64,000 bases of DNA from Dechloromonas sp. H13 (GTDB lineage Bacteria > Pseudomonadota > Gammaproteobacteria > Burkholderiales > Rhodocyclaceae): NCBI RefSeq assembly GCF_009469615.1, contig NZ_SSXX01000001.1, forward strand, positions 124,001 through 188,000, read 5' to 3'. The notes under the pieces were generated by a model, which worked only from the letters and a program-made list of their open reading frames with translations, did no database searches and was not told where the DNA came from. Position 1 is the stretch's first letter. The number at the start of each line of letters is the position of its first letter. A program made the translations under genes and the position numbers. Positions 43,496 to 52,073 of this stretch are shown here, piece by piece.

Positions 43496-44362
43496 ATGAA
43501 CGCCAGTACCCGCCCCAAACCGTTCTGTTTCGTACTGATGCCATTCGATAGGAAATTCGATGATGTGTATGAATTTGGTATTAGGGGAGCCTGCGAAGAT
43601 GCTAGCGTCTATTGTGAACGGGTTGATGAACAGATTTTTCCAGGCTCGATGCTTGATCGAATCTATAACCAAATCTCGACGGCTGATCTGCTAGTAGCTG
43701 ATATGACTGGGCGTAATCCCAATGTCTTTTATGAAGTTGGATATGCGCACTCACAAGGAAAGAACGTCATTCTTCTCACGCAACAAGCGGACGACATCCC
43801 CTTCGATTTGAGGCATTTCCCCCATGTCGTTTATGGAGGGCAGATCAAGGATCTTCGAAGGGAACTAGCACCACGGGTAAAACACTTTGCTTATGAAGCA
43901 ATCGATGGCGAGCTAGAACAAATCGGGCTCGAGGTCTTCGTCGGTAATGTGTCTTTAGATCAAGACGGGCTCGAGGTAGCTGTGCCGGCAAGCAATCCCC
44001 GACTAAGTTTGACAGTATTCAATAGATCAACAAAAACGTATGAATCAGATGATTACAGCGTAGCAGTAATTGCACCCTTTCCTTGGGATAAGCCGTATTA
44101 CCTAGGTTTGACTCTGAGCAACGCATCCACCTTGGTAAGCGAACTTCCTGACGGGCGTTACCTGCATCGGCTCACTGTGCCAGCAAAACTCTTTCCAGGA
44201 GACTTTGGAACTGTGACCTTTGGCCTTGATAGCTCACTGCCAGTGAGTCGGAATGCACAAAGCCAAGCTTTTCCGCTTGTAATCCGCATATATACCGCAT
44301 CAGGCTCTCGCGATTTCCACCTTTCGTTTCAACTAGTGAAAGACTTGGAACAATCCGGCTAA
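43496..44362 (+). CDS. NDT/TIR-like fold protein, AT-rich insertion
   Basis: A 288-residue protein. Residues about 10-140 match the nucleoside 2-deoxyribosyltransferase/TIR-like fold: FCFVLMPFDRKFDDVYE, DEQIFPGSMLDRIYNQIS, ADLLVADMTGRNPNVFYEVGYAHS, ILLTQQADDIPFDLRH. The Glu in VFYEVGYAH is a probable catalytic residue for N-glycosidic chemistry. Residues about 150-285 look beta-rich and are unassigned. GAGGAA precedes ATG. Codon use and base composition are clearly less GC-rich than the flanking corC-like and spermidine-synthase-like genes, which suggests transfer into this site. Such proteins often act as nucleotide-degrading effectors; that role is inferred. Confidence 0.75.
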   Translation: MNASTRPKPFCFVLMPFDRKFDDVYEFGIRGACEDASVYCERVDEQIFPGSMLDRIYNQISTADLLVADMTGRNPNVFYEVGYAHSQGKNVILLTQQADDIPFDLRHFPHVVYGGQIKDLRRELAPRVKHFAYEAIDGELEQIGLEVFVGNVSLDQDGLEVAVPASNPRLSLTVFNRSTKTYESDDYSVAVIAPFPWDKPYYLGLTLSNASTLVSELPDGRYLHRLTVPAKLFPGDFGTVTFGLDSSLPVSRNAQSQAFPLVIRIYTASGSRDFHLSFQLVKDLEQSG

Positions 44363-44373
44363 CTAGATTCCAG

Positions 44374-45717
44374 ATGTCCCGCCTGCTCGTCTACACCATC
44401 GTCTTCATCGAAGGCTTCTCCTCGCTCGGCGGCGAGGTCATCGCCCTGCGCCGGCTGGTGCCGCACGTCGGCAGTTCCATCGTCGTCACCGCGCCGACCA
44501 TCGCCTTCTTCCTGCTCGCGCTGGCCCTCGGCTACGCCGCCGGCGCCCGCGTCGCCGCCGACTACACCGCCGTCGTCGCGCGCAATTTCCTGATCGCCGC
44601 GCTGCTCGCCGGCTTCGGGCTGGCCGGGGTCACCGTCGACTGGCTGTTCGTCCACCTGCAGCCGCCGCTGATGGCGTACTTCATCTTCATCGGCGGCATC
44701 CTCTGCCCGCTCGCCTGGCTGCTCGGGCAGACGGTGCCGATCCTGACCAACCTGATGAAGGACGCGCGCACCGGCGAGGCGAGCGGCATGGCGCTCTACT
44801 GGTCGACGCTCGGCTCCTTCCTCGGTTCGCTCAGCCTGTCGCTGCTCGTCATGCAATGGCTGGGTGTCTCGGCGGCGGTGCTCGCCTGCGCGCTACTGCT
44901 GGTGCTCGGCACCCTGCTGCTCGGCCGGCGCGACATGAAAATGGCCCTCTTCGGCCTGTCGACCGCAGCGATCGCCTTCGGCTTCAACCTGCACCACGAG
45001 GTCACCGCAGACACCGCCTACGCCGAATACATCGTCGGCCCGGCCGACCTGCCCGATCAGGAAAAGCCGCGCGCCTTCTGGGTCAACAAATCGACGGCCT
45101 CGCTGATCGACGATTCCGAGCCGCCCAACTACACGCGCTACATCCGGCACCTGCGCCAGATCCTGCTCGACGAGCTGGGATTCCGCGACCGCGACATCCT
45201 GGTCCTCGGCGCCGGCGGCTTCACGCTGTCGCACCGCGAGCCACTGAACCGCTACACCTATGTCGACATCGACCCGGCGATCCGCGCAATCGCCGAGCAG
45301 CACTTCCTGCGCGAGCCGGCGCGCGGCGAGTTCATCGCCGACGACGCGCGGCGCTTCGTCGCCACCACCGAACGCCGCTTCGACGCCGTCGTCGTCGACG
45401 TCTACAGTTCGCACACCTCGATTCCCAGTCACCTGGTCACCCGCGAATTCTGGGCCGGCACGCGCCGCGTGCTGAAGCCGGACGGCGTCCTGCTCGCCAA
45501 CCTGATCCTCGACGGCAAGCTGGAAACCCCCTACGCGCGCAACCTGCTGGCCACCATCGACAGCGTTTTCGGGCGCTGCGCGGTCGACGTCCTGCACAAG
45601 GCCAAAACGCTGGCCAACGTCGAAGTCACCTGCTTCGCCAGCAGCCGACCGGCGCCGGCCGGCATCTACGTCGACGAGAAGAACCGCGCCGACGTCGACC
45701 TCGCGCGTTCGCGCTAG
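44374..45717 (+). CDS. membrane protein fused to spermidine-synthase-like domain
   Basis: A 447-residue protein. Residues 1 to about 210 hold seven or so TM helices (VYTIVFIEGFSSLGGEVIALRRL, FFLLALALGYAAGARV, FFIGGILC-type segments). Residues about 225-440 resemble the aminopropyltransferase Rossmann fold: ILVLGAGGFTLSHR, YVDIDPAIR, VDVYSSHTSIPSHLVTREFW. The usual spermidine-synthase Asp in GGGDG is replaced by GAGGF, so normal polyamine synthesis is doubtful. It starts 11 bases after the AT-rich gene. Coding motif copies are at 44958-44967 (reverse) and 45579-45588. Confidence 0.85.
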   Translation: MSRLLVYTIVFIEGFSSLGGEVIALRRLVPHVGSSIVVTAPTIAFFLLALALGYAAGARVAADYTAVVARNFLIAALLAGFGLAGVTVDWLFVHLQPPLMAYFIFIGGILCPLAWLLGQTVPILTNLMKDARTGEASGMALYWSTLGSFLGSLSLSLLVMQWLGVSAAVLACALLLVLGTLLLGRRDMKMALFGLSTAAIAFGFNLHHEVTADTAYAEYIVGPADLPDQEKPRAFWVNKSTASLIDDSEPPNYTRYIRHLRQILLDELGFRDRDILVLGAGGFTLSHREPLNRYTYVDIDPAIRAIAEQHFLREPARGEFIADDARRFVATTERRFDAVVVDVYSSHTSIPSHLVTREFWAGTRRVLKPDGVLLANLILDGKLETPYARNLLATIDSVFGRCAVDVLHKAKTLANVEVTCFASSRPAPAGIYVDEKNRADVDLARSR

Positions 45718-45780
45718 GCAGTTTCCGCGAACCGACGGCGGCGTCCCGCTGTCAATCGGCCATTGCCGCAGGAGAACGCC

Positions 45781-46779
45781 ATGACCGGGATTTCGCTGCT
45801 TGCCGCCCTGCTCCTCCTCCCGCTCCCCGCCGCGGCCGGCGGTTCCGGCTACGGCGTGGCGCCCGGGGCGCTGGCCGAGATCGCCGGCAAGGCCAGCGAA
45901 TGGCCGGTGCCGACCCCGGAATTCGCGCGCGACCCGGCGCCGGCGCCCGACGGCAGCATCTACATCGCGGTGATGAACGGCAACCGGATCGCCCGCTTCG
46001 ACCCCGGGCAGCAGCGCTTCACGGAATGGGAACTGCCGCGCAACGCCCGGCCGCACGGCCTGCTGGTCGATCGCGAGGGCATCGTCTGGTACACCGGCAA
46101 CGGCAACGGCACGATCGGGCGGCTCGACCCACAGACCGGCAAGGTCACCGAATACCGCCTGCCATCCGGCGGCGACCCGCATACGCTGGTGCTCGACGAC
46201 AGCGCGCAGAACCGCGGCACGATCTGGTTCACCGTCCAGGGCGGCCAGCGCATCGGGCGCCTGGAGCGGCAGAGCGGCCGCATCACCGAGTACCGCACTT
46301 CGGGCAATCCCTACGGCATCGCCGTCGACGGCCAAGGCTTCGTCTGGTTCTGCCGCATCGCGGCCGACAGCCTCGGGCGCCTCGACCCGGCCAGCGGGCA
46401 GATCGCCGAACTGCCCACCGGCGCCGGCAGCAAGCCGCGGCGCATGGCGCTCGCGCCGGACGGCATGCTCTGGGTCACGGCCTACGGCAACGGCCAGCTG
46501 CTCAAGATCGACCCGGCCGCACAGAAGCTGGTCAAGTCCTACCGCATGCCGGCCGGCGACAGCGGCGGCCCCTACGCGGTGACGGTGGATGCCGCCGGCC
46601 GCGTCTGGGCGAACGAGATCGCCACCGACACGGTCGCCGTCTTCGACCCGCAGAGCGAGCGCTTCCGCGTCATCCCGCTGCCCTCGAAAGGGCTCGGCAT
46701 CCGCAAGGCGATCATCGACGCCGAGGGCGCCTACTGGTACATGGGCAGCCACAACGGCCGCCTGGGGATGGTCCGCTGA
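45781..46779 (+). CDS. exported beta-propeller (streptogramin-lyase-like)
   Basis: A 332-residue protein with a Sec signal (ISLLAALLLLPLPAAAGG) and repeated blades (GSIYIAVMNGNRIARFDP, EGIVWYTGNGNGTIGRLDP, GFVWFCRIAADSLGRLDP) like Vgb/virginiamycin lyase and NHL propellers. It could be a lyase or simply a binding propeller; the Vgb catalytic His is not clear. AGGAGA sits before ATG 45781. It lies before a second repeat protein and a MoaD-like gene. Confidence 0.8.
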   Translation: MTGISLLAALLLLPLPAAAGGSGYGVAPGALAEIAGKASEWPVPTPEFARDPAPAPDGSIYIAVMNGNRIARFDPGQQRFTEWELPRNARPHGLLVDREGIVWYTGNGNGTIGRLDPQTGKVTEYRLPSGGDPHTLVLDDSAQNRGTIWFTVQGGQRIGRLERQSGRITEYRTSGNPYGIAVDGQGFVWFCRIAADSLGRLDPASGQIAELPTGAGSKPRRMALAPDGMLWVTAYGNGQLLKIDPAAQKLVKSYRMPAGDSGGPYAVTVDAAGRVWANEIATDTVAVFDPQSERFRVIPLPSKGLGIRKAIIDAEGAYWYMGSHNGRLGMVR

Positions 46780-46792
46780 TCCGCCCGCCGGG

Positions 46793-46830
46793 CGGTTGCG
46801 GTCGACGCCCGCCAGCGGCCAAAATGCCCG
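46793..46830 (+). repeat. bipartite motif copy F (intergenic)
   Basis: TGCGGTCGAC at 46797-46806, ten bases, GGCCAAAATGCCCG. It fills the gap between the two propeller genes. Confidence 0.85.
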
Positions 46831-46842
46831 GGAGAAAAAGAC

Positions 46843-48066
46843 ATGAACGCGCCAGAAGCCCTCACCATCCCGGCCGATGATGCGCCGCCACCCGCAACCG
46901 ACATCGAGGAGCGAACCATGACCACGCACGAAACCCCGCCGGGCAACCCGGTGCTGCTGGTGGCGACCCGCAAGGGCGCCTGGCTCTACCACGCCGACGC
47001 GGCGCGGCGCACGTGGCGGGTCGACGGTCCGCACTTCCTCGGCCACATCGTCAATCACCTGGTGCTCGACCCACGCGACGGGCGCACCCTGCTGGCGGCC
47101 GCCAAGACCGGCCACCTCGGGCCGACCCTCTTCCGCTCGACCGACCTCGGGCAGACCTGGCAGGAAGCCGCCAAGCCGCCAGCCTTCGGGCCGGCCGCCA
47201 ACAGCCTCGACGCGCGCGCCGTCGACCACACCTTCTGGCTGGCCCCCGGCCCCGCCGGCGAGCCGGACGTCTGGTACGCCGGCACCTCGCCGCAGGGGCT
47301 GTTCCGCTCGGAAGACGGCGGCCGGCACTGGGCGCCCTTCTCGTGCATCAACGACGACCCGCAATACCGCCACTGGTTCGGCACCGTGCAGGACGGCACG
47401 CCGGACGGGCCGAAACTGCATTCGATCATCGTCGACCCGCGCGACCCGCGGCACCTGTACTTCGCGATGTCGGGCGGCGGCGTGCACGAATCGACCGACG
47501 GCGGCCGCAGCTTCGCGCCGCTGGTCGACGGCATGGAGGTGGTGGCGGGCTTCGACCCCGCCGAGATCGCCTTCCACGACCCGCACTGCGTTCGCGCCTG
47601 CCCCGGCAACCCGGACCGGCTCTACCAGCAGAACCACTGCGGCATCTACCGACTCGACCGGCCGGGCAGACGCTGGCAGCGGATCGGCCGCAACCTGCCG
47701 CCGGCGATCGGCGACATCGGCTTTCCGCTGGTGCTGCACCCGCGCGACGACCGGACGCTCTGGGTCTTCCCGATGGACGGCTCCGACGTCTGGCCGCGCA
47801 CCAGCCCGGGCGGGCGGCCGGCGGTCTACGCGACGCGCGACGGCGGCGAGACCTGGCAGCGCCAGGACGCCGGCCTGCCGGCGGACCAGGCATGGTGGAC
47901 CGTCAAGCGGCAGGCGATGACGGCCGACCGCCACGACCCCGTCGGCCTCTATTTCGGCACCACCAGCGGCGAGCTGTGGCAGAGCCGCGACGAAGGCGGG
48001 CACTGGGAATGCGTGGCCCGCCACCTGCCGGAAATCTACGCGCTCGAAACGGCGTATCCACGATGA
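46843..48066 (+). CDS. BNR/sialidase-like repeat protein
   Basis: A 407-residue protein with BNR/WD-like repeats: RSTDLGQTWQEA, RSEDGGRHWAPF, ESTDGGRSFAPL, RDGGETWQRQDAG, SRDEGGHWECV, each with the Asp-box SxDxGxTW. No signal peptide is seen, so it may be cytoplasmic. Start 46843 has GGGAG eight bases before; ATG 46918 (after GAGGAG) would give 382 residues and is an equally good start. It is directly upstream of a MoaD-like gene (13-base gap), a pairing seen in other genomes. Function unknown; enzymatic sialidase activity is not implied. Confidence 0.8.
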   Translation: MNAPEALTIPADDAPPPATDIEERTMTTHETPPGNPVLLVATRKGAWLYHADAARRTWRVDGPHFLGHIVNHLVLDPRDGRTLLAAAKTGHLGPTLFRSTDLGQTWQEAAKPPAFGPAANSLDARAVDHTFWLAPGPAGEPDVWYAGTSPQGLFRSEDGGRHWAPFSCINDDPQYRHWFGTVQDGTPDGPKLHSIIVDPRDPRHLYFAMSGGGVHESTDGGRSFAPLVDGMEVVAGFDPAEIAFHDPHCVRACPGNPDRLYQQNHCGIYRLDRPGRRWQRIGRNLPPAIGDIGFPLVLHPRDDRTLWVFPMDGSDVWPRTSPGGRPAVYATRDGGETWQRQDAGLPADQAWWTVKRQAMTADRHDPVGLYFGTTSGELWQSRDEGGHWECVARHLPEIYALETAYPR

Positions 48067-48079
48067 ACGGACCGGTGCG

Positions 48080-48337
48080 ATGCGCGTGCTGATTCCCAGC
48101 GCCCTGCATTCCTACACCGGCCGCCCCTGGGTCGAGGCGCAGGGGACGACGGTCGCCGCCGTCCTCGACGACCTCGACCGGCAGTTTCCCGGCATCCGCT
48201 TCCGCATGATCGACGAACAGGGACGCATCCGCCGCCACATCCGCCTGTTCCACCGGCGCGAGATGGTGGTCGACCTCGGGCTGCCGCTGCCGGCCGACGA
48301 CGAACTGATGATCGTCCAGGCACTGAGCGGCGGCTAG
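48080..48337 (+). CDS. MoaD/ThiS-family sulfur-carrier-like protein
   Basis: An 85-residue ubiquitin-like fold protein of the MoaD/ThiS group: TVAAVLDDLDRQFPGIRFRMID and ADDELMIVQALSGG, ending in the Gly-Gly needed for adenylation and thiocarboxylation. No moaE, thiG or ThiF-like activator is in the window. It follows the BNR protein by 13 bases; together they may form a small sulfur-transfer or protein-modifying unit. Confidence 0.85.
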   Translation: MRVLIPSALHSYTGRPWVEAQGTTVAAVLDDLDRQFPGIRFRMIDEQGRIRRHIRLFHRREMVVDLGLPLPADDELMIVQALSGG

Positions 48338-48398
48338 GTATCCGCAACCGCCCCCGGGTGGTATCCTCGGGGCCTCCCAATTGACTGAGCGACCCGCC

Positions 48399-48680
48399 AT
48401 GGCCACCTACATCGCCTTCCTCGCCCTGGCCGCGCTGGCCGGTGTCTGCTATTTCATCTACGTCCGCTCGACGGCGGCGCAGGCGACCGACGAGCAGGAC
48501 CTGCAGCGCTACATGATCGCCAACCGGGAGCTCCACCTGGAACGCATCGACCCCGCCCTCTGGAAGACCGCCATGCAGATCGCCCACGGCGACGAAGGCG
48601 TCGCCCGCGCCCGCTACATCGAACTGCGGGTCGGCCAGATGAAGCGCGAAGCGGCCGCGGAAACCGACGCCGCTGGCTAA
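48399..48680 (+). CDS. small single-TM protein
   Basis: A 93-residue protein with one N-terminal membrane helix (YIAFLALAALAGVCYFIYV) and a soluble helical tail (EQDLQRYMIANRELHLERIDPALWKTAM). ATG 48399 is the likely start; a TTG at 48381 would add six residues. Its last bases overlap the tail of the convergent pirin gene. Function unknown. Confidence 0.65.
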   Translation: MATYIAFLALAALAGVCYFIYVRSTAAQATDEQDLQRYMIANRELHLERIDPALWKTAMQIAHGDEGVARARYIELRVGQMKREAAAETDAAG

Positions 48681-49564
48681 GCCCCGGACTCGCCCCACGG
48701 CGGCCGCGGGGCGACCAGCCGCTCGCCGCGATAGCCGGCCACCGACCCGAAGCGCGGGTCGTTCGCCTCCCAGGCGCGTTGCGCCGCGACGATTTCCTGG
48801 CGGCTGAAGGCGACGAAATTCCACCACATCACGATCGGCTCGCCGAACGGTGCGCCGCCCAGCCACAGGATGCGGCTGCCGGCGGTCATTTCCAGGGCGA
48901 GCGGCGCGCCGGAGTCGGCGATGCCGGCAAATTCGTCGGTGCCGAAACGCTCGCCGCCGAGCACGATCTCGCCTTCCAGCACCAGCGCGCCATACTCGAA
49001 ACCGGGGGCGAGCGGCAATTCGACGGCCCCGCCGCCGGGGCTGTGAATGTCGATGCCGAGCAGCGGCGAGTGGATGCGCGTGGGCGCTGAAAATTCGCGG
49101 TAGCTCCCGGCCAGCAGGGTGAAGGCGCAGCCGCTTTCCGCCCAGTGCGGCAGTTCGGGGTAATGCTCGAAGGCGGCCGGGCCGCGGGCGACGCCGGACG
49201 GCAGGGCGATCCACAGTTGCGCCGCGTGCAGCCGGCGGGCGTCGGGCAGCGATTCCTCGGTATGGACGACGCCGTGGCCGGCGGTCATCAGGTTCACCTG
49301 CCCCGGCCGGATGACCTGTTCGTTGCCCAGGCTGTCGCGATGCAGCACCTCGCCCTCGATCAGCCAGGTGAAGGTCTGCAGGCAGGTATGCGGATGGGCG
49401 CCGACGTTCATTCCCTGGCCGGGCGCGAACGACACCGGGCCGGCGTGGTCGAGGAAGCACCAGGCGCCGACCATGCGCCGCGCGCGGGTCGGCAGGGCGC
49501 GATGCACCCGCATGCCGTTGCCGAGGTCGGCGGGGCGCGCCGCGATGCGTTCGATCCGGTTCAT
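48677..49564 (-). CDS. pirin-family cupin protein
   Basis: A 295-residue bicupin of the pirin family: GAHPHTCLQTFTWLIEGEVLHRDSLGNEQVIRPG and NLMTAGHGVVHTEES carry the metal-binding His and Glu residues. It ends with PFGEPIVMWWNFV. Members act as redox cofactors or quercetinases. ATG 49564 follows GGAGG. The 3' ends of this gene and the small TM gene overlap by 4 bases. Confidence 0.92.
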   Translation of the reverse strand: MNRIERIAARPADLGNGMRVHRALPTRARRMVGAWCFLDHAGPVSFAPGQGMNVGAHPHTCLQTFTWLIEGEVLHRDSLGNEQVIRPGQVNLMTAGHGVVHTEESLPDARRLHAAQLWIALPSGVARGPAAFEHYPELPHWAESGCAFTLLAGSYREFSAPTRIHSPLLGIDIHSPGGGAVELPLAPGFEYGALVLEGEIVLGGERFGTDEFAGIADSGAPLALEMTAGSRILWLGGAPFGEPIVMWWNFVAFSRQEIVAAQRAWEANDPRFGSVAGYRGERLVAPRPPWGESGA

Positions 49565-49706
49565 GGCAAACCTCCGCAAGATGGTTCGTGGCCGCAGACC
49601 GCGAAACCGGCGCGCCGGCACGATCCGCCAGCCGTTTGGGCATCGGGCGCGCGGAATAATTCAGCGATCTTGCGGTCACATGTGCGACCATGCCGCGACG
49701 AGGCCC

Positions 49707-50198
49707 ATGAAAACCCTGCTCATCGTCTACCACACCCTGACCGGCGGCACCCTGCAGATGGCGCAGGCTGCCGCCGACGGCGCCGCCGGCGAGGCGGCGG
49801 TCGCGACGCTTCTGCGCCATGCCCCCGACGCCACGCCGGCCGATGTCCTCGCCGCCGACGGCTACATCTTCGCGACGCCGGAAAACCTCGGCGCCGTCTC
49901 CGGGCTGCTCAAGGATTTCTTCGATCGCACCTATTACGCGGCGCTCGAGCGCATCAACGGACGCCCCTATGCCAGCCTGATCTGCGCCGGCAGCGACGGC
50001 GCCAACGCGGCGCGCCAGATCGAGCGCATCGCCACCGGCTGGCGCCTGCGCGCCGTCGCCGAACCGCTGATCGTGTGCACCCACGCGCAGACGCCGGAGG
50101 CGATCCTGCGCCCGAAGACGATCGCCGCGGCCGACCTCGCGCGCTGCGCCGAGTTGGGCGCGGCGCTGGCGGCCGGCGTGGCGCTTGGGGTGTTCTAG
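49707..50198 (+). CDS. flavodoxin-family protein
   Basis: A 163-residue flavodoxin-like fold: LLIVYHTLTGGTLQMA carries the phosphate-binding loop, and FATPENLGAVSGLLKDFFDR is typical of NADPH-dependent FMN reductases. Probably an FMN-binding electron-transfer or reductase protein. GAGG lies before ATG 49707; an earlier in-frame start at 49680 has no site. Confidence 0.85.
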   Translation: MKTLLIVYHTLTGGTLQMAQAAADGAAGEAAVATLLRHAPDATPADVLAADGYIFATPENLGAVSGLLKDFFDRTYYAALERINGRPYASLICAGSDGANAARQIERIATGWRLRAVAEPLIVCTHAQTPEAILRPKTIAAADLARCAELGAALAAGVALGVF

Positions 50199-50212
50199 GG
50201 CGACGCTTCGGG

Positions 50213-50252
50213 CCGGCTGCGGTCGACCGCCCGAAACGGCCAAATTCCCCGG
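50213..50252 (+). repeat. bipartite motif copy G (intergenic)
   Basis: TGCGGTCGAC at 50218-50227, ten bases, GGCCAAATTCCCC. The first half extends to a full palindrome GCGGTCGACCGC. Confidence 0.85.
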
Positions 50253-50336
50253 CCGACGCGGCCGCAATGACCGCGAGGCCCGGGGCGTGGTAAGTTCGCG
50301 GACAGTCCGCAGACCCTTTCGCACGATCTCCCGGCC

Positions 50337-51692
50337 ATGAACCGCCCCGACACCTCCACCGACGCCAGTGCCCCGCCGCCCGCCGTCGGCTTCTGGGAAG
50401 CCTTCCGCTTCTGGCTCAAGCTCGGCTTCATCAGCTTCGGCGGCCCGGCCGGGCAGATTTCGATCATGCACCAGGAACTGGTGGAATCCCGGCGCTGGAT
50501 TTCCGAGCGCCGCTTCCTTCATGCACTCAACTACTGCATGGTCCTGCCCGGCCCCGAGGCACAGCAGCTGGCGACCTACATCGGCTGGCTGCTGCACCGC
50601 ACGCGCGGCGCCATCGCCGCCGGCACGCTGTTCGTACTGCCGTCGCTGCTGATCCTGATCGGCCTTTCGTGGATCTATGTCGCCTTCGGCGAGACGCCGC
50701 TGGTCTCCGGCCTGTTCTACGGCATCAAGCCGGCGGTGACCGCCATCGTCGTCCAGGCGGCCCATCGCATCGGCGCGCGCGCCCTCAAGAACGGCGTCCT
50801 GTGGGCGATCGCGGCGGCCGCCTTCGTCGCCATCTTCGCCCTCGACCTGCCGTTCCCGGCCATCGTCGCCGGCGCCGCGGCGATCGGCTACGTCGGCGGC
50901 CGCGTCGCGCCGGGCAAGTTCGCCGCCGGCGGCGGTCACGGGCAGGCCGCCACGTCCGGTAGCCGGGCGCTGATCGACGACGACACGCCGACGCCCGAGC
51001 ACGCCCGCTTCACCTGGCCGCGCCTGGCGCGCGTGCTGGTCGTCGGCGCCCTGCTCTGGCTGGTGCCGATGGGCCTGCTCGCCGCCCTCTGCGGCAGCGA
51101 GCACACCCTGACGCAGATGGGCTGGTTCTTTACCAAGGCCGCCCTGCTCACCTTCGGCGGCGCCTACGCGGTGCTGCCCTACGTCTACCAAGGCGCCGTC
51201 GGGCATTTCGGCTGGCTGACGGCGACCCAGATGATCGACGGCCTCGCCCTCGGCGAAACGACGCCGGGGCCGCTGATCATGGTGGTGACCTTCGTCGCCT
51301 TCGTCGGCGGCTACGGCAAGGCGGTCTTCGGACCGGACAGCCTGTTCCTGGCCGGCGCCGCGGCGGCGCTGCTGGTCACCTGGTTCACCTTCCTGCCCTC
51401 CTTCGTCTTCATCCTGCTCGGCGGGCCGCTGGTCGAAACGACGCACGACGACCTGAAATTCACCGCGCCGCTGACCGCCATCACCGCCGCCGTGGTCGGC
51501 GTCATCCTCAACCTGGCGCTGTTCTTCGGCTACCACGTGCTATGGCCGCAGGGGCTGACCGGCCGCTTCGACTGGCTGTCGGCGCTCATCGCCCTCGGCG
51601 CCGCGCTGGCGCTCTTCCGCTTCAAGCAGAACGTGATCCACGTCATTGCCGCCTGCGCCGTGCTCGGCCTGGTGCTGAAAACGCTGGCCTGA
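50337..51692 (+). CDS. chrA: chromate transporter
   Basis: A 451-residue CHR-family protein with two homologous halves. The N half has LGFISFGGPAGQISIMHQELVE and the C half has LLTFGGAYAVLPYVYQGAV and LALGETTPGPLIMVV. ChrA exports chromate in resistance and related oxyanions in general. About 12 helices; a hydrophilic linker of about 40 residues lies between the halves. No regulator of the ChrB type is adjacent. Confidence 0.93.
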   Translation: MNRPDTSTDASAPPPAVGFWEAFRFWLKLGFISFGGPAGQISIMHQELVESRRWISERRFLHALNYCMVLPGPEAQQLATYIGWLLHRTRGAIAAGTLFVLPSLLILIGLSWIYVAFGETPLVSGLFYGIKPAVTAIVVQAAHRIGARALKNGVLWAIAAAAFVAIFALDLPFPAIVAGAAAIGYVGGRVAPGKFAAGGGHGQAATSGSRALIDDDTPTPEHARFTWPRLARVLVVGALLWLVPMGLLAALCGSEHTLTQMGWFFTKAALLTFGGAYAVLPYVYQGAVGHFGWLTATQMIDGLALGETTPGPLIMVVTFVAFVGGYGKAVFGPDSLFLAGAAAALLVTWFTFLPSFVFILLGGPLVETTHDDLKFTAPLTAITAAVVGVILNLALFFGYHVLWPQGLTGRFDWLSALIALGAALALFRFKQNVIHVIAACAVLGLVLKTLA

Positions 51693-51693
51693 G

Positions 51694-51744
51694 CCGGCCG
51701 GTTGCGGTCGACGCCCCAAAAGGGGCAAAAATGGCGGCCGGCCG
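51694..51744 (+). repeat. bipartite motif copy H within an inverted repeat
   Basis: TGCGGTCGAC at 51703-51712, then GCCCCAAAAGGGGC, then AAAAATGG. CCGGCCG and CGGCCGG flank it, so this copy could fold as a nested hairpin. It begins 2 bases after the chrA stop. Confidence 0.8.
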
Positions 51745-51842
51745 CCGCCCATTACATTCCGAAACACTTGCATACAAATCCGCGTCGGTCCGCGCCTCCC
51801 GTCCCGCGTTATTTGCATCATGAACAACGACGAGATGACACC

Positions 51843-52061
51843 ATGTCGAGGATTGTGAAAATTGTCGCGGCGCTGGCCATGCTGGCCGGCCTGAGCGCGT
51901 GTACGGTGGTGCCGGCGCAGGTCGGCTACTATTCCGGCCCGTCGGTCGGAGTGGCGGTGGTGCGCCCGGCGCCGTATTACGGCCCCGCGCCTTACTACGG
52001 CCCGCCGCCCTATCGCGGCTACTACGGCGGCGGCTACGGGTACGGGCGCCGCCATTGGTAA
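51843..52061 (+). CDS. small Tyr/Pro/Gly-rich lipoprotein
   Basis: A 72-residue predicted lipoprotein: signal KIVAALAMLAGLSAC, then a repetitive mature part (PYYGPAPYYGPPPYRGYYGGGY). Such tails occur in small envelope proteins of unknown function. The start is ATG 51843; the longer frame upstream runs through the repeat spacer. Confidence 0.75.
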   Translation: MSRIVKIVAALAMLAGLSACTVVPAQVGYYSGPSVGVAVVRPAPYYGPAPYYGPPPYRGYYGGGYGYGRRHW

Positions 52062-52073
52062 GCGGCGGCCATC

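Noticed and set aside
44893..51536. Minus-strand frames of more than 1000 codons
   Set aside because: They run across several well-supported plus-strand genes and across the dispersed repeat. Only the pirin part (48677-49564) is a real gene.
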